Below, in pieces: positions 30,488-38,773 of a DNA stretch of 54,579 bases. The DNA comes from Streptomyces altiplanensis. Lineage in GTDB: Bacteria > Actinomycetota > Actinomycetes > Streptomycetales > Streptomycetaceae. Numbering within the stretch: position 1 is the first letter of the stretch; the number at the start of each line of letters is the position of its first letter. Under the pieces are notes generated by a model that was given only the letters and a program-made list of their open reading frames with translations, was not told the origin of the DNA and made no database searches. A program made the position numbers and the translations under genes. The DNA lies in the NCBI GenBank assembly GCA_003719395.1, contig RHMC01000033.1, positions 1 to 54,579 on the forward strand, given 5' to 3'.

Positions 30488-30493
30488 TAGCCT
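30488..30493 (+). promoter_or_regulatory. -10 box of leaderless hydrolase gene
   Basis: TAGCCT, 6 nt before ATG 30500. No Shine-Dalgarno sequence lies between. Confidence 0.5.
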
Positions 30494-30499
30494 CGTCGC

Positions 30500-31339
30500 A
30501 TGAGCAGGCCGCCCACCTTCACCCCGCCCCCCGGCACGACGCCCTCCCCCTGCGCACGTCGCGCGGTGTGTTCGCGGCGCGCGAAGCGCGGCCGCGGCGC
30601 GCGGAGCCCAGAGGCACCGCGCTGCTGCTGCCCGGGTACACCGGGAGCAAGGAGGACTTCATCGCGATGCTGGCGCCGCTCGCCGAGGCCGGGTACCGGG
30701 TCGTCGCGGTCGACGGAGCGCGGGCAGTACGAATCCGACGGGACGGGCAGCGAACAGGCTTACGCGCAGAGTGAGTTGGCCCGGGACGTGCATGCGCAGG
30801 CGGTCGCCTGCGGTACGCCGGTGCACCTCGTCGGGCACTCCCTCGGGGGCCAGATCGCCCGCGCGGCCGCCCTGCTCGACGCGGCGCCGTTCGCTTCGCT
30901 GACGCTCATGTCGTCGGGCCCGGCCGAGGTCTCGCCCGCGCAGCGGCAGAGGATCGCGCTGCTGACGCAGGCCCTCGGCGCCATGACCATGGCCGAGGTG
31001 TGGGAGGCCATGCAGGCGCTCGACCCGCCGGAGGACACCGACCTCGACGGCGCGGCCCTGCGCGCGCGCTGGCTCCGGCACGACCCCGCGCAGCTCGTCG
31101 CCACCGGCAGGCAGCTGACGGGCGAACCGGACCGCGTGGCCGAGCTCGCCGCGGCGGGGCTCGTGGTGCATGTGGTGTCAGGAACCACGGACGACACCTG
31201 GCCGGTGCCGCTGATCGACAAGATGGCCGAGCGGCTGGGCGCGCACCGGACGGTCGTCGAGGGCGCCGGGCACTCCCCGAACACCGACCGGCCCGAGGAG
31301 ACCGCGAAGGCGCTGGCGGGGTTCTGGGACGCCCTGTGA
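30500..31339 (+). CDS. Alpha/beta hydrolase
   Basis: About 280 residues. LLLPGYTGSKEDFIAMLAPL gives the HG-like oxyanion region, LVGHSLGGQIAR the nucleophile elbow, VVSGTTDDTWPVPL the acid region and EGAGHSPNTDRP the catalytic histidine. No signal peptide. Frameshifts lie near 30565-30590 and 30715, all before the nucleophile; the repaired N-terminus reads MSRPPTFTPPPGTTPLPLRT. Substrate unknown. It converges on the NYN-domain gene with 22 bp between stops. Confidence 0.8.
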   Translation: MSRPPTFTPPPGTTPSPCARRAVCSRRAKRGRGARSPEAPRCCCPGTPGARRTSSRCWRRSPRPGTGSSRSTERGQYESDGTGSEQAYAQSELARDVHAQAVACGTPVHLVGHSLGGQIARAAALLDAAPFASLTLMSSGPAEVSPAQRQRIALLTQALGAMTMAEVWEAMQALDPPEDTDLDGAALRARWLRHDPAQLVATGRQLTGEPDRVAELAAAGLVVHVVSGTTDDTWPVPLIDKMAERLGAHRTVVEGAGHSPNTDRPEETAKALAGFWDAL

Positions 31340-31361
31340 CGCCGGCCCCGGCAGCGGGGGG

Positions 31362-32279
31362 CTAGTACTGGGCCTGGAGGTGCTGCCAGAAGCCGTCCCG
31401 CAGCGCCCTGCGGAGGTCCGCGTGGCCGCGCAGGGACCGCTGGAGCAGCCGCTCCGCCTCCACCAGGAGCTCCTGGTCCACCGAGCCGGGCAGGTAGGGG
31501 TGGCCGGGCAGCAGGTCGGCCAGCGACTCCCGGCCACGCGCCCCCAGCCACGCCGCCGCGATCTGCGCACCGACGAAGCGGACATCCTCGCGGGAGGGCC
31601 GCGGAGCGCCTTCGTTCTCGTACGTCGTGACGGGGCGCCGCGTGACGTACGGCTTGCAGAAGTCGAGGTCGAACGTGCGCTGGCTGTCGACCTCCCACAG
31701 GAGCGGTTCGGCCTGGTTGCGGCCCTCGCCCGCCTCGATGCCCCACAGGTGGACCCGTGCGCCGTAGCCCTGGGCGGCCTCGACCGCGGAGACCAGGTCC
31801 TCGTCACCGCCCACCAGCGCCGCGTCGCTGATGGCACGGTGCCTGGCCAGTGATTCCAGGTCCGTACGGATCAGGGAATCGACACCCTTCTGCTGGTTGT
31901 TGGCGTTGAGGTTGCCGAGGCGGACCTTGACGTCGGGCAGCTCGGCGATCGACTGCTGCTCGGTGGTGTGGATGCGGCGCCTGGCCCCGTCGTACCAGTA
32001 CACCCGCAGCAGCCTGCTGTCCGCGAAGATCGTGCGGGCCTTGTCGATGAAGGCCTCGATGATCCCTTCCGCGTCGAGGTCGAAGGACCTGCGGTCCTCG
32101 GTCCCGGTCACGAGCAGCCCGGCCGCCGCGTAGACGTATCCGGCGTCGACGAAGATCGCGTGGGTGGAAGGGGTCTTCGCCACCTCGGCGAGCATGCGGT
32201 GGAGCAGCTCGTTGGTGCGCTCCAGGCGGGCGGCGATCCCGTCGAGTTCAGTGGGGCCCGAAGGCTGTGCGTCGTCCAT
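31362..32279 (-). CDS. NYN-domain (PIN-like, LabA/DUF88) putative nuclease
   Basis: 305 residues, intact. The NYN core has acidic positions typical of PIN-like metal nucleases: HAIFVDAGYVYAAAG, YWYDGA, GVDSLIRTDL and DAALVGGDEDLVSAVE. A C-terminal region of about 100 residues (DVRFVGAQIAAAWLG to QAQY) is predicted helical. NYN proteins cleave or process RNA in several lineages; the substrate here is unknown. Start ATG 32279; no clear Shine-Dalgarno site. The upstream region is unusually AT-rich and shared with the divergent 50-residue protein gene. Confidence 0.8.
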   Translation of the reverse strand: MDDAQPSGPTELDGIAARLERTNELLHRMLAEVAKTPSTHAIFVDAGYVYAAAGLLVTGTEDRRSFDLDAEGIIEAFIDKARTIFADSRLLRVYWYDGARRRIHTTEQQSIAELPDVKVRLGNLNANNQQKGVDSLIRTDLESLARHRAISDAALVGGDEDLVSAVEAAQGYGARVHLWGIEAGEGRNQAEPLLWEVDSQRTFDLDFCKPYVTRRPVTTYENEGAPRPSREDVRFVGAQIAAAWLGARGRESLADLLPGHPYLPGSVDQELLVEAERLLQRSLRGHADLRRALRDGFWQHLQAQY

Positions 32280-32334
32280 ACGGATCTCATTGTCCGTGGC
32301 GTGAGCGAGCGGGCACAACCGGTCCCGCTACCGG

Positions 32335-32399
32335 TGAGTATTTAGATAGTCGAAAATTTTCTTTAGCGTAGGGAATGACTGCGGTGTGCACACGTTGTA
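32335..32399. promoter_or_regulatory. AT-rich divergent control region with palindrome and sigmaR-like boxes
   Basis: In a genome this GC-rich, the run at about 32339-32366 is strikingly AT-rich and contains the perfect palindrome GAAAATTTTC (32352-32361). GGGAAT at 32371-32376 and GTTG at 32394-32397 resemble a sigmaR-type ECF promoter, but the 17-nt spacer is one short of the usual 18. TGTGCACA, a second palindrome, lies between. A TAGCCT box follows near 32419. Confidence 0.4.
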
Positions 32400-32480
32400 A
32401 CTCTCAGAGAACGTGCGGCGCCTAGCCTCGCGTTCCCACCCACAGTTCTCCAGCAGGAGGATCAGACGAAGGGAGAAGCC

Positions 32481-32633
32481 TTGCGCTTCGAAATCATGCG
32501 CCTGGACGACGTCGACGGTTCCGCCGTCGACAGCACCGTCGTGGACGCCGCCTCCGTCAATCGGATCGTGCAGCAGGCCGCCTCTGTCGGCCAGCGCATC
32601 TACATCCGCCCGGCCGAGACCTCGGCTTCGTAA
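32481..32633 (+). CDS. Conserved-type 50-residue protein, unknown function
   Basis: It starts MRFEIMRLDDVDG, continues with VDSTVVDAASVNRIVQQA and ends RIYIRPAETSAS. Start TTG 32481 has GGGAG 6-9 nt upstream; an internal ATG is too far from it. Codon usage is fully GC3-biased, so it is coding despite its size. The beta-strand/helix pattern suggests a small folded domain. A TAGCCT box near 32419 gives a leader of about 55 nt, and a hairpin terminator follows directly, so it appears to be a monocistronic unit. Confidence 0.75.
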   Translation: MRFEIMRLDDVDGSAVDSTVVDAASVNRIVQQAASVGQRIYIRPAETSAS

Positions 32634-32656
32634 CGCCGTAGTGGTTTGTTGAGGTA

Positions 32657-32686
32657 AGCGCCCCCGTACGTCACGTACGGGGCGCT
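32657..32686. terminator. Terminator between the 50-residue protein gene and marC
   Basis: Stem AGCGCCCCGTACG/CGTACGGGGCGCT with one bulged C and a loop of a few bases, between convergent genes. Confidence 0.75.
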
Positions 32687-32694
32687 CGTGCGTG

Positions 32695-33299
32695 TCAGCT
32701 GCCCCGGATCACCTGGGTGACGCCGTTGATGATCTGCTGCACCGCGATCGCGGACAGCATCATGCCCGCGAGACGCGTCACCAGGACCACGCCGCCGTCC
32801 TTGATCACCCGGATGATCAGCAGCGAGTAGCGCATGGCCAGCCACAGGACCACGTGCATCGCGGCGATCGCCGCCCAGACCGAGACCTGCGCCGTGGCGC
32901 TGTCCGCGTGCTGCACGGCGAGGATCACCGAGACGATCGCACCGGGGCCCGCCAGCAGCGGCATTCCCAGCGGTACGAGCGCGACGTTGACGTCCTTGGT
33001 CTGCGTCGGCTCGTCGGTCTTGCCGGTCAGGAGGTCGAGCGCGATCAGAAGGAGCAGCAGGCCGCCCGCGATCATCAGCGCCGGCACGGACACGTGCAGG
33101 TAGTCGAGGATCTGCTGGCCGAGGAGGCCGAAGACGGCGATCACGCCGAAGGCGACGGCGACGGCCTGCCAGGCCATTCTGCGCTGCACCTTGGCGGGCC
33201 GGCCGAGGTCAGGGCAAGGAAGATCGGGGTGATCCCAGGGGGGTCCATAATCACGAAAAGCGTGAGAAAGAGGGATCCGAAAACGGCAAAGTCGAGCAC
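32695..33299 (-). CDS. MarC-family integral membrane protein
   Basis: About 201 residues with six predicted TM helices. Family features: VIMDPPGITPIFLALT near the N-terminus, then ALMIAGGLLLLLIALDLL, VALVPLGMPLLAGPGAIVSV and LTRLAGMMLSAIAVQQIINGV. MarC proteins (UPF0056) are of unsettled function; the old link to antibiotic resistance is not supported. One frameshift near 33215 separates the first helix from the rest. GTG 33299 with AAGG upstream is the likely start. Same strand as the PHP-domain gene 47 bp upstream. Confidence 0.85.
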
Positions 33300-33346
33300 A
33301 GTGATGCCTTGCGAGAAGAGGGTCGTACGAGGGGGGAAGTGCGGCG

Positions 33347-34254
33347 TTACGGGCGGAGGCTTCCGCCCGCGCCGGGCACCGGGAAGGCGCCGGTCGCGCG
33401 TCGCGTGATCTCGCCGTAGATCTCGGGGTCCGTCGTGTACTCACCGAGCTGTACGGTCTTGCGGCTGCCGTGGTAGTCGCTGGATCCGGTCGTCAGCAGC
33501 CCCAGGTCGGCGGCGAGGCCGCGCAGCCGCGTACGGGTGGGCCCGTCGTGGTCCATGTGGTCGACCTCGATCCCGTCGAGGCCGGCGGCGGCCAGCGCCG
33601 CGATCGCGCTCTCGGGAACGGTCTCGCCGCGCTTGACGGCGGCGGGGTGCGCGAAGACGGTGACTCCGCCGGCCGCCTTGACGAGGCGGATCGCGTCGAA
33701 GGGGTCGAGCTCGTGCTTCTCGACGTACGCCCGGCCTCCGTCGGCCAGCCAGTCGGGCGTGAAGGCGTCGGAGACGCTCTCGACGACGCCGAGCTCCATC
33801 AGCGCGGACGCGATGTGCGGACGGCCGACCGAGCCGTCTCCGGCGATACGGGCCACCTGCCCCCACTCGATCGGCACGCCCAGCTCCTGGAGCCTGGCGA
33901 CCATGCCCCGCGCGCGGGCACCCGGTCGTCCCGCAACCAGCTCGCGCTCGGCGCGCAGCTCGCGCTCGTCGGGGTCGAAGAGGTACGCCAGCATGTGCAG
34001 CCCGACGCCGTCGAGGCGGCAGGAGAGCTCGGCGCCGGTGACCAGCGTCAGCCCCGCCGGGAGCGCGGCGATCGCCTCGGCGTGGCCGCGCGTCGAGTCG
34101 TGGTCGGTGAGCGCCACGACGTCGAGCCCGGCCGCGGCGGCGCCCCGCACCAGTTCCGCGGGGGTGTCCGTGCCGTCCGATGCGGTGGAGTGGGTGTGCA
34201 GGTCGATCAGACGACGCGTGACTCCGGGGCTCGGCGGGACGGGGGACCGGTCAA
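33347..34254 (-). CDS. PHP-domain metal-dependent phosphoesterase (YciV/RNase AM-like)
   Basis: About 302 residues. Metal-binding PHP motifs: LIDLHTHSTASDGTDTPAELV, ALTDHDSTRG, TGAELSC, VTVFAHPAA and TTGSSDYHG. Relatives hydrolyse 3',5'-bisphosphonucleotides or trim RNA 5' ends. The frame carrying the first motif has no ATG, GTG or TTG before the upstream stop; TTG 34254 becomes usable if one base is restored near 34218, so the N-terminus is unresolved. It lies about 40 nt downstream of the zinc-ribbon gene. Confidence 0.85.
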
Positions 34255-34294
34255 GGATAGCCGGGAATCGAACAGCCCCCTGTCCCCTCTCCCG

Positions 34295-34931
34295 TCAGGA
34301 GAGCAGCCGCGGCGACAGCGCCCCGCACGGCACCAGGTCCACTTCCGCGCCCGCATCGCGCAGATCGGTCAGTATCAGTTCGTCGTACATCAGCAGGCCC
34401 GCCTGCTCCGGCCAGGCGATCGCCCACACCCACAGCCCGCACGCCTCGCCCGCGCGACCGCGCGGTCGTCGGGGGTGCCGGAGACGTGCCACAGGCGGGG
34501 TCGGCCGGCGGCCGCGAGGACCTTGGCCTGCGGCGGTTTCTCCATGTCGATGTACGCCCCCGGGTCGGGCCCGTCCACGCCCGCGTAGCGCGCGCCGAGA
34601 CCGACCCCGAGCTCCTCGGCCACCAGCAGCAGCTCGCCGAGTCCGCCGAGCGGTCCGGGCCGGAGCAGGCGACGACAGTGGCGCGGGAGCCACTGCGGTC
34701 GTCACCCGCGCAGGACACCCCGGTGAACAGCCACCCGACGGGCAGCGGCCACGGCATCCACACCGGAACCTTGGCGCGCTTCACCGCGACGGTGAGGGCC
34801 TCCACGCTGGGCGGGACCACAGGCTGCTGTGGATGCACCGTCCCGTGCACATCGCACTGCCAGGAGTCGGAAAAGAGACCGGGCGCCCTGACCCGGCCAC
34901 CGCACTTCGGGCAACTGGGTTCGCCCCTCAT
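34295..34931 (-). CDS. Zinc-ribbon protein, conserved streptomycete type (DUF6758-like)
   Basis: About 212 residues. N-terminal ribbon CPKCGGRVRAPG plus SDSWQCDVHG. The rest includes WMPWPLPVGWLFTGVSCAGDD, ELLLVAEELGVGLGA and LLMYDELILTDLRDAG. No TM helices. The family name is from memory and unsure; function unknown. Frameshifts lie near 34645 and 34460. I prefer ATG 34931 over TTG 34940; GGAGG lies 4 nt before the TTG and 13 nt before the ATG. Confidence 0.65.
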
Positions 34932-35040
34932 AAGGCCCAACGGTCCTCCCCGGCCGTCCCCGCGTCAAGGACGATCACCCGTCCGGAGCCGAATCCGTCC
35001 CGAGCCCAGATCCACCATCGCCCACTCGTTCGAGTGGAAG

Positions 35041-35070
35041 GTCCCTGACGGGCCTCCCCGGTCAGGGGCC
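35041..35070 (-). terminator. Possible terminator downstream of SUFU-domain gene
   Basis: CCCTGAC and GTCAGGG arms separated by 11 nt, 32 nt after the SUFU-domain stop on the minus strand. Short stem, moderate support. Confidence 0.4.
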
Positions 35071-35101
35071 GGACGGCACGGCGCCGCGCGTTCCGCAACG
35101 A

Positions 35102-35686
35102 TCAGTCGAGCGGCACCGACGCACGCAGCGGATCGCGCAGGTCCGTGCCGTGCGTCAGCCAGCGCTCCTGGAGCTCCTGCGCGCCCTTGACCCGCTTCCA
35201 CGCCGCCTCGTTCGGCGTCATGGGCAGCAGGGGCAGGAAACGCACCGGGTCCATCGGGGCGTCCAGCTCCAGGTCCTCCACCAGGCCGCCGGACTCCGCG
35301 ACGAGCACGGAGCTGAACGGCGCCCCGGGCCACAGCGGCTCCCCGAGGTCCAGCGAGGCGCCCGGGGCCACGATCACACCCTCCACCTGTGGCGACGCCG
35401 CGAGGACCGCGAGCGGGCGCAGCACCTTGTCGGTGTCGGCGAGACCGGCCCGTACCGACAGGACCAGCTCGGCGCGCGGGCCCTTCACCGGGTCGGCGAG
35501 GACCGCGGTCGGGTCGGCCATCGGCTGGGCCGACATGCCGAGGGTGGCGTAACGGACGACGTCGTCGTCCACGAAACGCAGTACCTCCATACGGTCCGTA
35601 CCGAGGAACGTGACGGCGGCGCGCGCGTCCGGTTCGCCCAGCGCCGTACGCAACCGGGCTTCCACCAGCGCAAGAACATCTCCCAT
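35102..35686 (-). CDS. Suppressor-of-fused (SUFU) domain protein
   Basis: 194 residues, intact. The pattern VVRYATLGMSAQPMAD, RAELVLSVRAG, LRPLAVLAASPQ and FLPLLPMTPNEAAWKR matches bacterial SUFU-domain proteins (PF05076-like), whose animal relative restrains Gli factors and whose bacterial role is often unknown or linked to immunity proteins. No TM. ATG 35686 has a TATGCT box 7 nt upstream and no Shine-Dalgarno site; the alternative ATG 35698 lies inside that box. Confidence 0.75.
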   Translation of the reverse strand: MGDVLALVEARLRTALGEPDARAAVTFLGTDRMEVLRFVDDDVVRYATLGMSAQPMADPTAVLADPVKGPRAELVLSVRAGLADTDKVLRPLAVLAASPQVEGVIVAPGASLDLGEPLWPGAPFSSVLVAESGGLVEDLELDAPMDPVRFLPLLPMTPNEAAWKRVKGAQELQERWLTHGTDLRDPLRASVPLD

Positions 35687-35693
35687 GCCCGTG

Positions 35694-35699
35694 AGCATA
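35694..35699 (-). promoter_or_regulatory. -10 box of leaderless SUFU-domain gene
   Basis: TATGCT on the minus strand, 7 nt upstream of ATG 35686. A TTCTTC lies 18 nt further up as a weak -35. Confidence 0.5.
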
Positions 35700-36146
35700 G
35701 GCGCGTACGGAAACGGTGAAGAAAGACCTTGACACAACAGTGGGCTGATAGTCTTGGCCGCTGGTCGGGGCAGCACGCAGAAGCGTGGCTTTCGAGTCCC
35801 GACATCACGTCATCCCCCAAGGGGGACCGGCCGGAGGAGGTGGGGCTGCGGTGGATCGAAGTCGACCAGGCAGTACCAACCGCTCTTCCGCACCGTCAGT
35901 GTTCCCCGGGGCCTGAAGCCCTTCGTACCCGGCTGCCAACCGGTGAAACCTACGGGGCTCACGGCATTTCGCGCGACGGAAGAGCACTTCGTTTTTGCCT
36001 GATCCGTGTCTGAGCGAACGCCGTCACCGCGTCCCTGCGGTGCCGCCCGCTTTGCCGACGTACGGTGCCCCGATGCCGTGGCCCGCACGTCTCCATTCCG
36101 GGCAGTGCCATGCCTCGCCGACGGCTTCTCCGTGAAGGAGCCCGCC
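35700..36146 (+). other. 447-bp gene-free leader upstream of corA, structured
   Basis: It contains TTGACA (35729-35734) with TAGTCT only 14 nt downstream. A nested hairpin follows: outer GTCGGG/CCCGAC at 35764-35769 and 35798-35803, inner CACGC-AGAA-GCGTG at 35774-35787. A TCCCC/GGGGA hairpin is near 35812-35825. Weak ORFs on both strands have mixed third-position GC and no ribosome-binding site, so I treat it as noncoding. It may be a regulatory leader; I do not recognise a known Mg2+ riboswitch. Confidence 0.45.
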
Positions 36147-37262
36147 ATGTCCATGATCCGTGACCTGCGCGCAGCGGTCCGTCCGTCCCTGCGCAAGAGC
36201 AGCACTGTGTACAGCAGTTACGACACCACCCGCGACCCGTCCGCGAGCAGCGCGGTCGTCGACTGCGCGGTCTACCGCGACGGGCGCCGGGTGAAGGACG
36301 CGGAGTGCCTCACTCCGCACGAGGCGATGGTCCGCGTCCGGGAGGGCGGCGGCTTCGCCTGGATCGGTCTGCACGAGCCGACCGAGGCCGAATTCGCCGG
36401 TATCGCCGCCGAGTTCGGACTGCACCCGCTGGCCGTCGAGGACGCCGTACACGCGCATCAGCGGCCCAAGCTGGAGCGGTACGACGACACCCTCTTCACC
36501 GTCTTCAAGACGATCCACTACGTCGACCACGCCGAACTCACCGCCACCAGCGAGGTCGTGGAGACCGGTGAGGTGATGTGCTTCACCGGCAGGGACTTCG
36601 TCATCACCGTGCGGCACGGCGGCAAGGGATCGCTCCGCGCGCTGCGCCACCGGCTCCAGGACGATCCGGAGCTGCTCGCCAAGGGACCGTCGGCGGTGCT
36701 GCACTCGATCGCCGACCATGTCGTCGACGGGTACATCGCGGTGGCGGGCGCCGTGCAGGACGACATCGACGAGGTCGAGATCGATGTCTTCTCCGCGCCG
36801 GCCAAAGGCAGTCCGCGCGGTTCGGACGCGGGCCGGATCTACCAGCTCAAGCGGGAGGTCCTGGAGTTCAAGCGGGCCGTCGCGCCGCTGCTGCGGCCGA
36901 TGCAGCAGCTCAGCGAGCGGCCGATGCGGCTCATCGACCCGGACATCCAGAAGTACTTCCGCGACGTCGCCGACCACCTCGCGCGGGTGCACGAGGAGGT
37001 CGTCGGCTTCGACGAACTGCTCAACTCGATCCTCCAGGCCAACCTCGCGCAGGCGACCGTCGCCCAGAACGAGGACATGCGCAAGATCACGTCCTGGGCG
37101 GCGATCGTGGCCGTGCCGACGATGATCTGCGGTGTCTACGGCATGAACTTCGACCACATGCCGGAGCTGCACTGGCGGTACGGCTATCCGCTGGTGCTCG
37201 GCTCCATCGTCGTCGTCTGTGTCAGCATCCACCGCACGCTCAAGCGGAACGGCTGGCTCTGA
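36147..37262 (+). CDS. corA: CorA-type magnesium/cobalt transporter
   Basis: 371 residues, intact. The cytoplasmic N-domain (WIGLHEPTEAEFAGIAAEFG, LHPLAVEDAVHAHQRPKLE) is followed by a long helical stalk. Two C-terminal TM helices carry the selectivity signature YGMN (VYGMNFDHMPE) between them. CorA forms a pentameric channel moving Mg2+, and in some cases Co2+ or Ni2+, down the membrane potential. AAGGAG lies 6 nt before ATG 36147. The 3' end overlaps the convergent DMT transporter by 23 bp. A long structured leader precedes it, which may matter for metal control. Confidence 0.95.
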   Translation: MSMIRDLRAAVRPSLRKSSTVYSSYDTTRDPSASSAVVDCAVYRDGRRVKDAECLTPHEAMVRVREGGGFAWIGLHEPTEAEFAGIAAEFGLHPLAVEDAVHAHQRPKLERYDDTLFTVFKTIHYVDHAELTATSEVVETGEVMCFTGRDFVITVRHGGKGSLRALRHRLQDDPELLAKGPSAVLHSIADHVVDGYIAVAGAVQDDIDEVEIDVFSAPAKGSPRGSDAGRIYQLKREVLEFKRAVAPLLRPMQQLSERPMRLIDPDIQKYFRDVADHLARVHEEVVGFDELLNSILQANLAQATVAQNEDMRKITSWAAIVAVPTMICGVYGMNFDHMPELHWRYGYPLVLGSIVVVCVSIHRTLKRNGWL

Positions 37263-38174
37263 CGACGAGCGCGAGCCCGGCCAGGATCACCAGCAGGGCG
37301 GGGTAGGCGGCCACCGGCGGCTGCTGCCCCAGCCACAGCGCGGCGATCAGGGCTGCGCCCGGGGTCTCCAGGAGGATCGCCGTCGAGGTGACGGAGGGGC
37401 CCAGGGTGCTCACGACACGGTTGAGCAGGGAGTGGCCGAGGAGCTGGGCGGCGGCGGTGAGGGCGGCGAGCTGGAGCCAGGTGGTGGCGTCGTACCCGCC
37501 GAGTCCGGCGCCCGAGACGAGACAGACCGCCAGCAGGATCAGGGCGGTCGTCGAGTAACAGACGTAGGTGTACGCCGTCGTGCTCACCGTCCGCCGCACC
37601 TCGGCCCCGAGCAGGACGTACCCGGCGGCGGCGATGCCGCCGCCGAGCGCGAGCGCGTCGCCCGCGAGCGCCCGGGGGGACAGCGTCATGTCGACCCCGG
37701 TCAGGATGACGACGCCCACGACGGCGAGCACCGTGCCGGCCCACACCATGCGGGGCGGCCGGTGGCCGCGCATCCGCAGCAGGATCGTCGTCCAGATCGG
37801 CGTGGTGGTGCACAGGGCGGTCGACGACGCGACCGAGGTCATCCGCAGGCTCGGCAGCCAGAGCCCGAAGTGGAGCGCGAGCAGGGCTCCCGCGGCGACG
37901 GTGAGGAGCAGCGGCCTGCGTCCCATGCGCCGCAGCCCGGTGCGGTGCCCGACGAGGACCAGGGGGGTCAGTACGCCGACCGCCATGGCGTTGCGCCAGA
38001 ACGCGATGGCGAGCGCCGGGGCCGCGGTCGCCGCGATGAGCGGCGCGGAGAACGAGACGCTGGCGACGGCGACGCCGAGCAGGTCGAGGTCGCGCGGGGG
38101 GCGGCGTGGAGTCCGGGCGACTGCGGATCCGGCGCGGTGGTGGGGCCGTCGGTGCGGCGGGCTGTTGCGGGCAC
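37240..38174 (-). CDS. DMT-superfamily (EamA) transporter
   Basis: About 312 residues with ten predicted TM helices in two EamA halves. Features include VASVSFSAPLIAATAAPALA, FWRNAMAVGVLTPLVLV, ALCTTTPIWTTILL, GVVILTGVDMTL and, in the second half, STAILLETPGAALIAALWLG. Members export or import small metabolites; substrate unknown. One frameshift near 38095 follows a ~27-residue N-terminal tail. GTG 38174 has TACCGT 6 nt upstream and no Shine-Dalgarno site. Its 3' end overlaps corA antisense. Confidence 0.85.
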
Positions 38175-38180
38175 GGGATT

Positions 38181-38186
38181 ACGGTA
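38181..38186 (-). promoter_or_regulatory. -10 box of leaderless DMT transporter gene
   Basis: TACCGT on the minus strand, 6 nt before GTG 38174. Confidence 0.4.
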
Positions 38187-38247
38187 AGGGGCGTGGCGCG
38201 GTTACGGAACTGTCCGGCCCCGGTCGAGCCCCGCAGCGCACGGGGCC

Positions 38248-38253
38248 TAGGCT
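38248..38253 (+). promoter_or_regulatory. -10 box of leaderless 168-residue protein gene
   Basis: TAGGCT, 7 nt before ATG 38261; no Shine-Dalgarno site in the interval. Confidence 0.5.
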
Positions 38254-38260
38254 TGCGCCC

Positions 38261-38767
38261 ATGACGCAGACCTTGCTCGACCAGGCCCTCGTCGAGGAGG
38301 CCACCAAGAAGTCCGGGCTCATCTGGGTACGGGGCACCGGCCCCGCCCGCTCCCTGTGGCACGTGTGGCACGACGGCGCCGCCTACGTGGTCGGCGACGG
38401 CCCCGGCGAGCAGCCGCTGCCCGGACTGACCGGCGGCGGGAGCGCCGAAGTGACCGTACGCAGCAAGGACAAGGGCGGCCGGATCGTCGCCTGGACGGCC
38501 GCGGTCACCGAGCATCCGGCCGGGTCCGAGGCGTGGGAGGCGGCCGTCGCCGAGCTCAAGGGCAAGCGTCTGAACGCGCCCGACGCCGAGCAGATGACCG
38601 AGCGCTGGGCCCGCGAGTGCCGCGTGCTGCGCCTGGAGCCGCTGAGCGTGAACACCGACCTGCCGGACGGCTCGCTCTCGGCCGCCCCGCTGCCGACGGA
38701 CGCGACGACGCGGCGGCCCGCACCGGCAGCGCTCCCCCGCCTCCTGCTCAAGCGCGGGAAGCGCTAG
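38261..38767 (+). CDS. Conserved-type hypothetical protein, possible FMN-binding split-barrel fold
   Basis: 168 residues, intact, no TM. LIWVRGTGPARSLWHVWHDG, AAYVVGDGPGEQPLPGL, EVTVRSKDKGGRIVAWTAAV and ERWARECRVLRLEPL suggest a mostly beta fold similar to pyridoxamine-oxidase-like split barrels, but no cofactor motif is clear. The tail is Pro/Arg-rich. Function unassigned. It converges with the lipoprotein gene, with only 6 bp between stops. Confidence 0.6.
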   Translation: MTQTLLDQALVEEATKKSGLIWVRGTGPARSLWHVWHDGAAYVVGDGPGEQPLPGLTGGGSAEVTVRSKDKGGRIVAWTAAVTEHPAGSEAWEAAVAELKGKRLNAPDAEQMTERWARECRVLRLEPLSVNTDLPDGSLSAAPLPTDATTRRPAPAALPRLLLKRGKR

Positions 38768-38773
38768 CGCCGG

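Noticed and set aside
35729..35754. Consensus-looking promoter TTGACA with TAGTCT
   Set aside because: The 14-nt spacer is too short for a normal sigma70 promoter; could be real only if bases are missing from the assembly.
35764..35803. tRNA-like T-arm (TTCGAGTCCCG) upstream of corA
   Set aside because: The flanking bases do not form D, anticodon or acceptor arms and no CCA-type end is present; the local structure is a simple nested hairpin.
35810..35962. Possible 50-residue minus-strand gene (VGFTGWQPGTKGFRPRGTL)
   Set aside because: No ribosome-binding site or -10 box before the GTG and only moderate third-position GC; kept as part of the noncoding leader.
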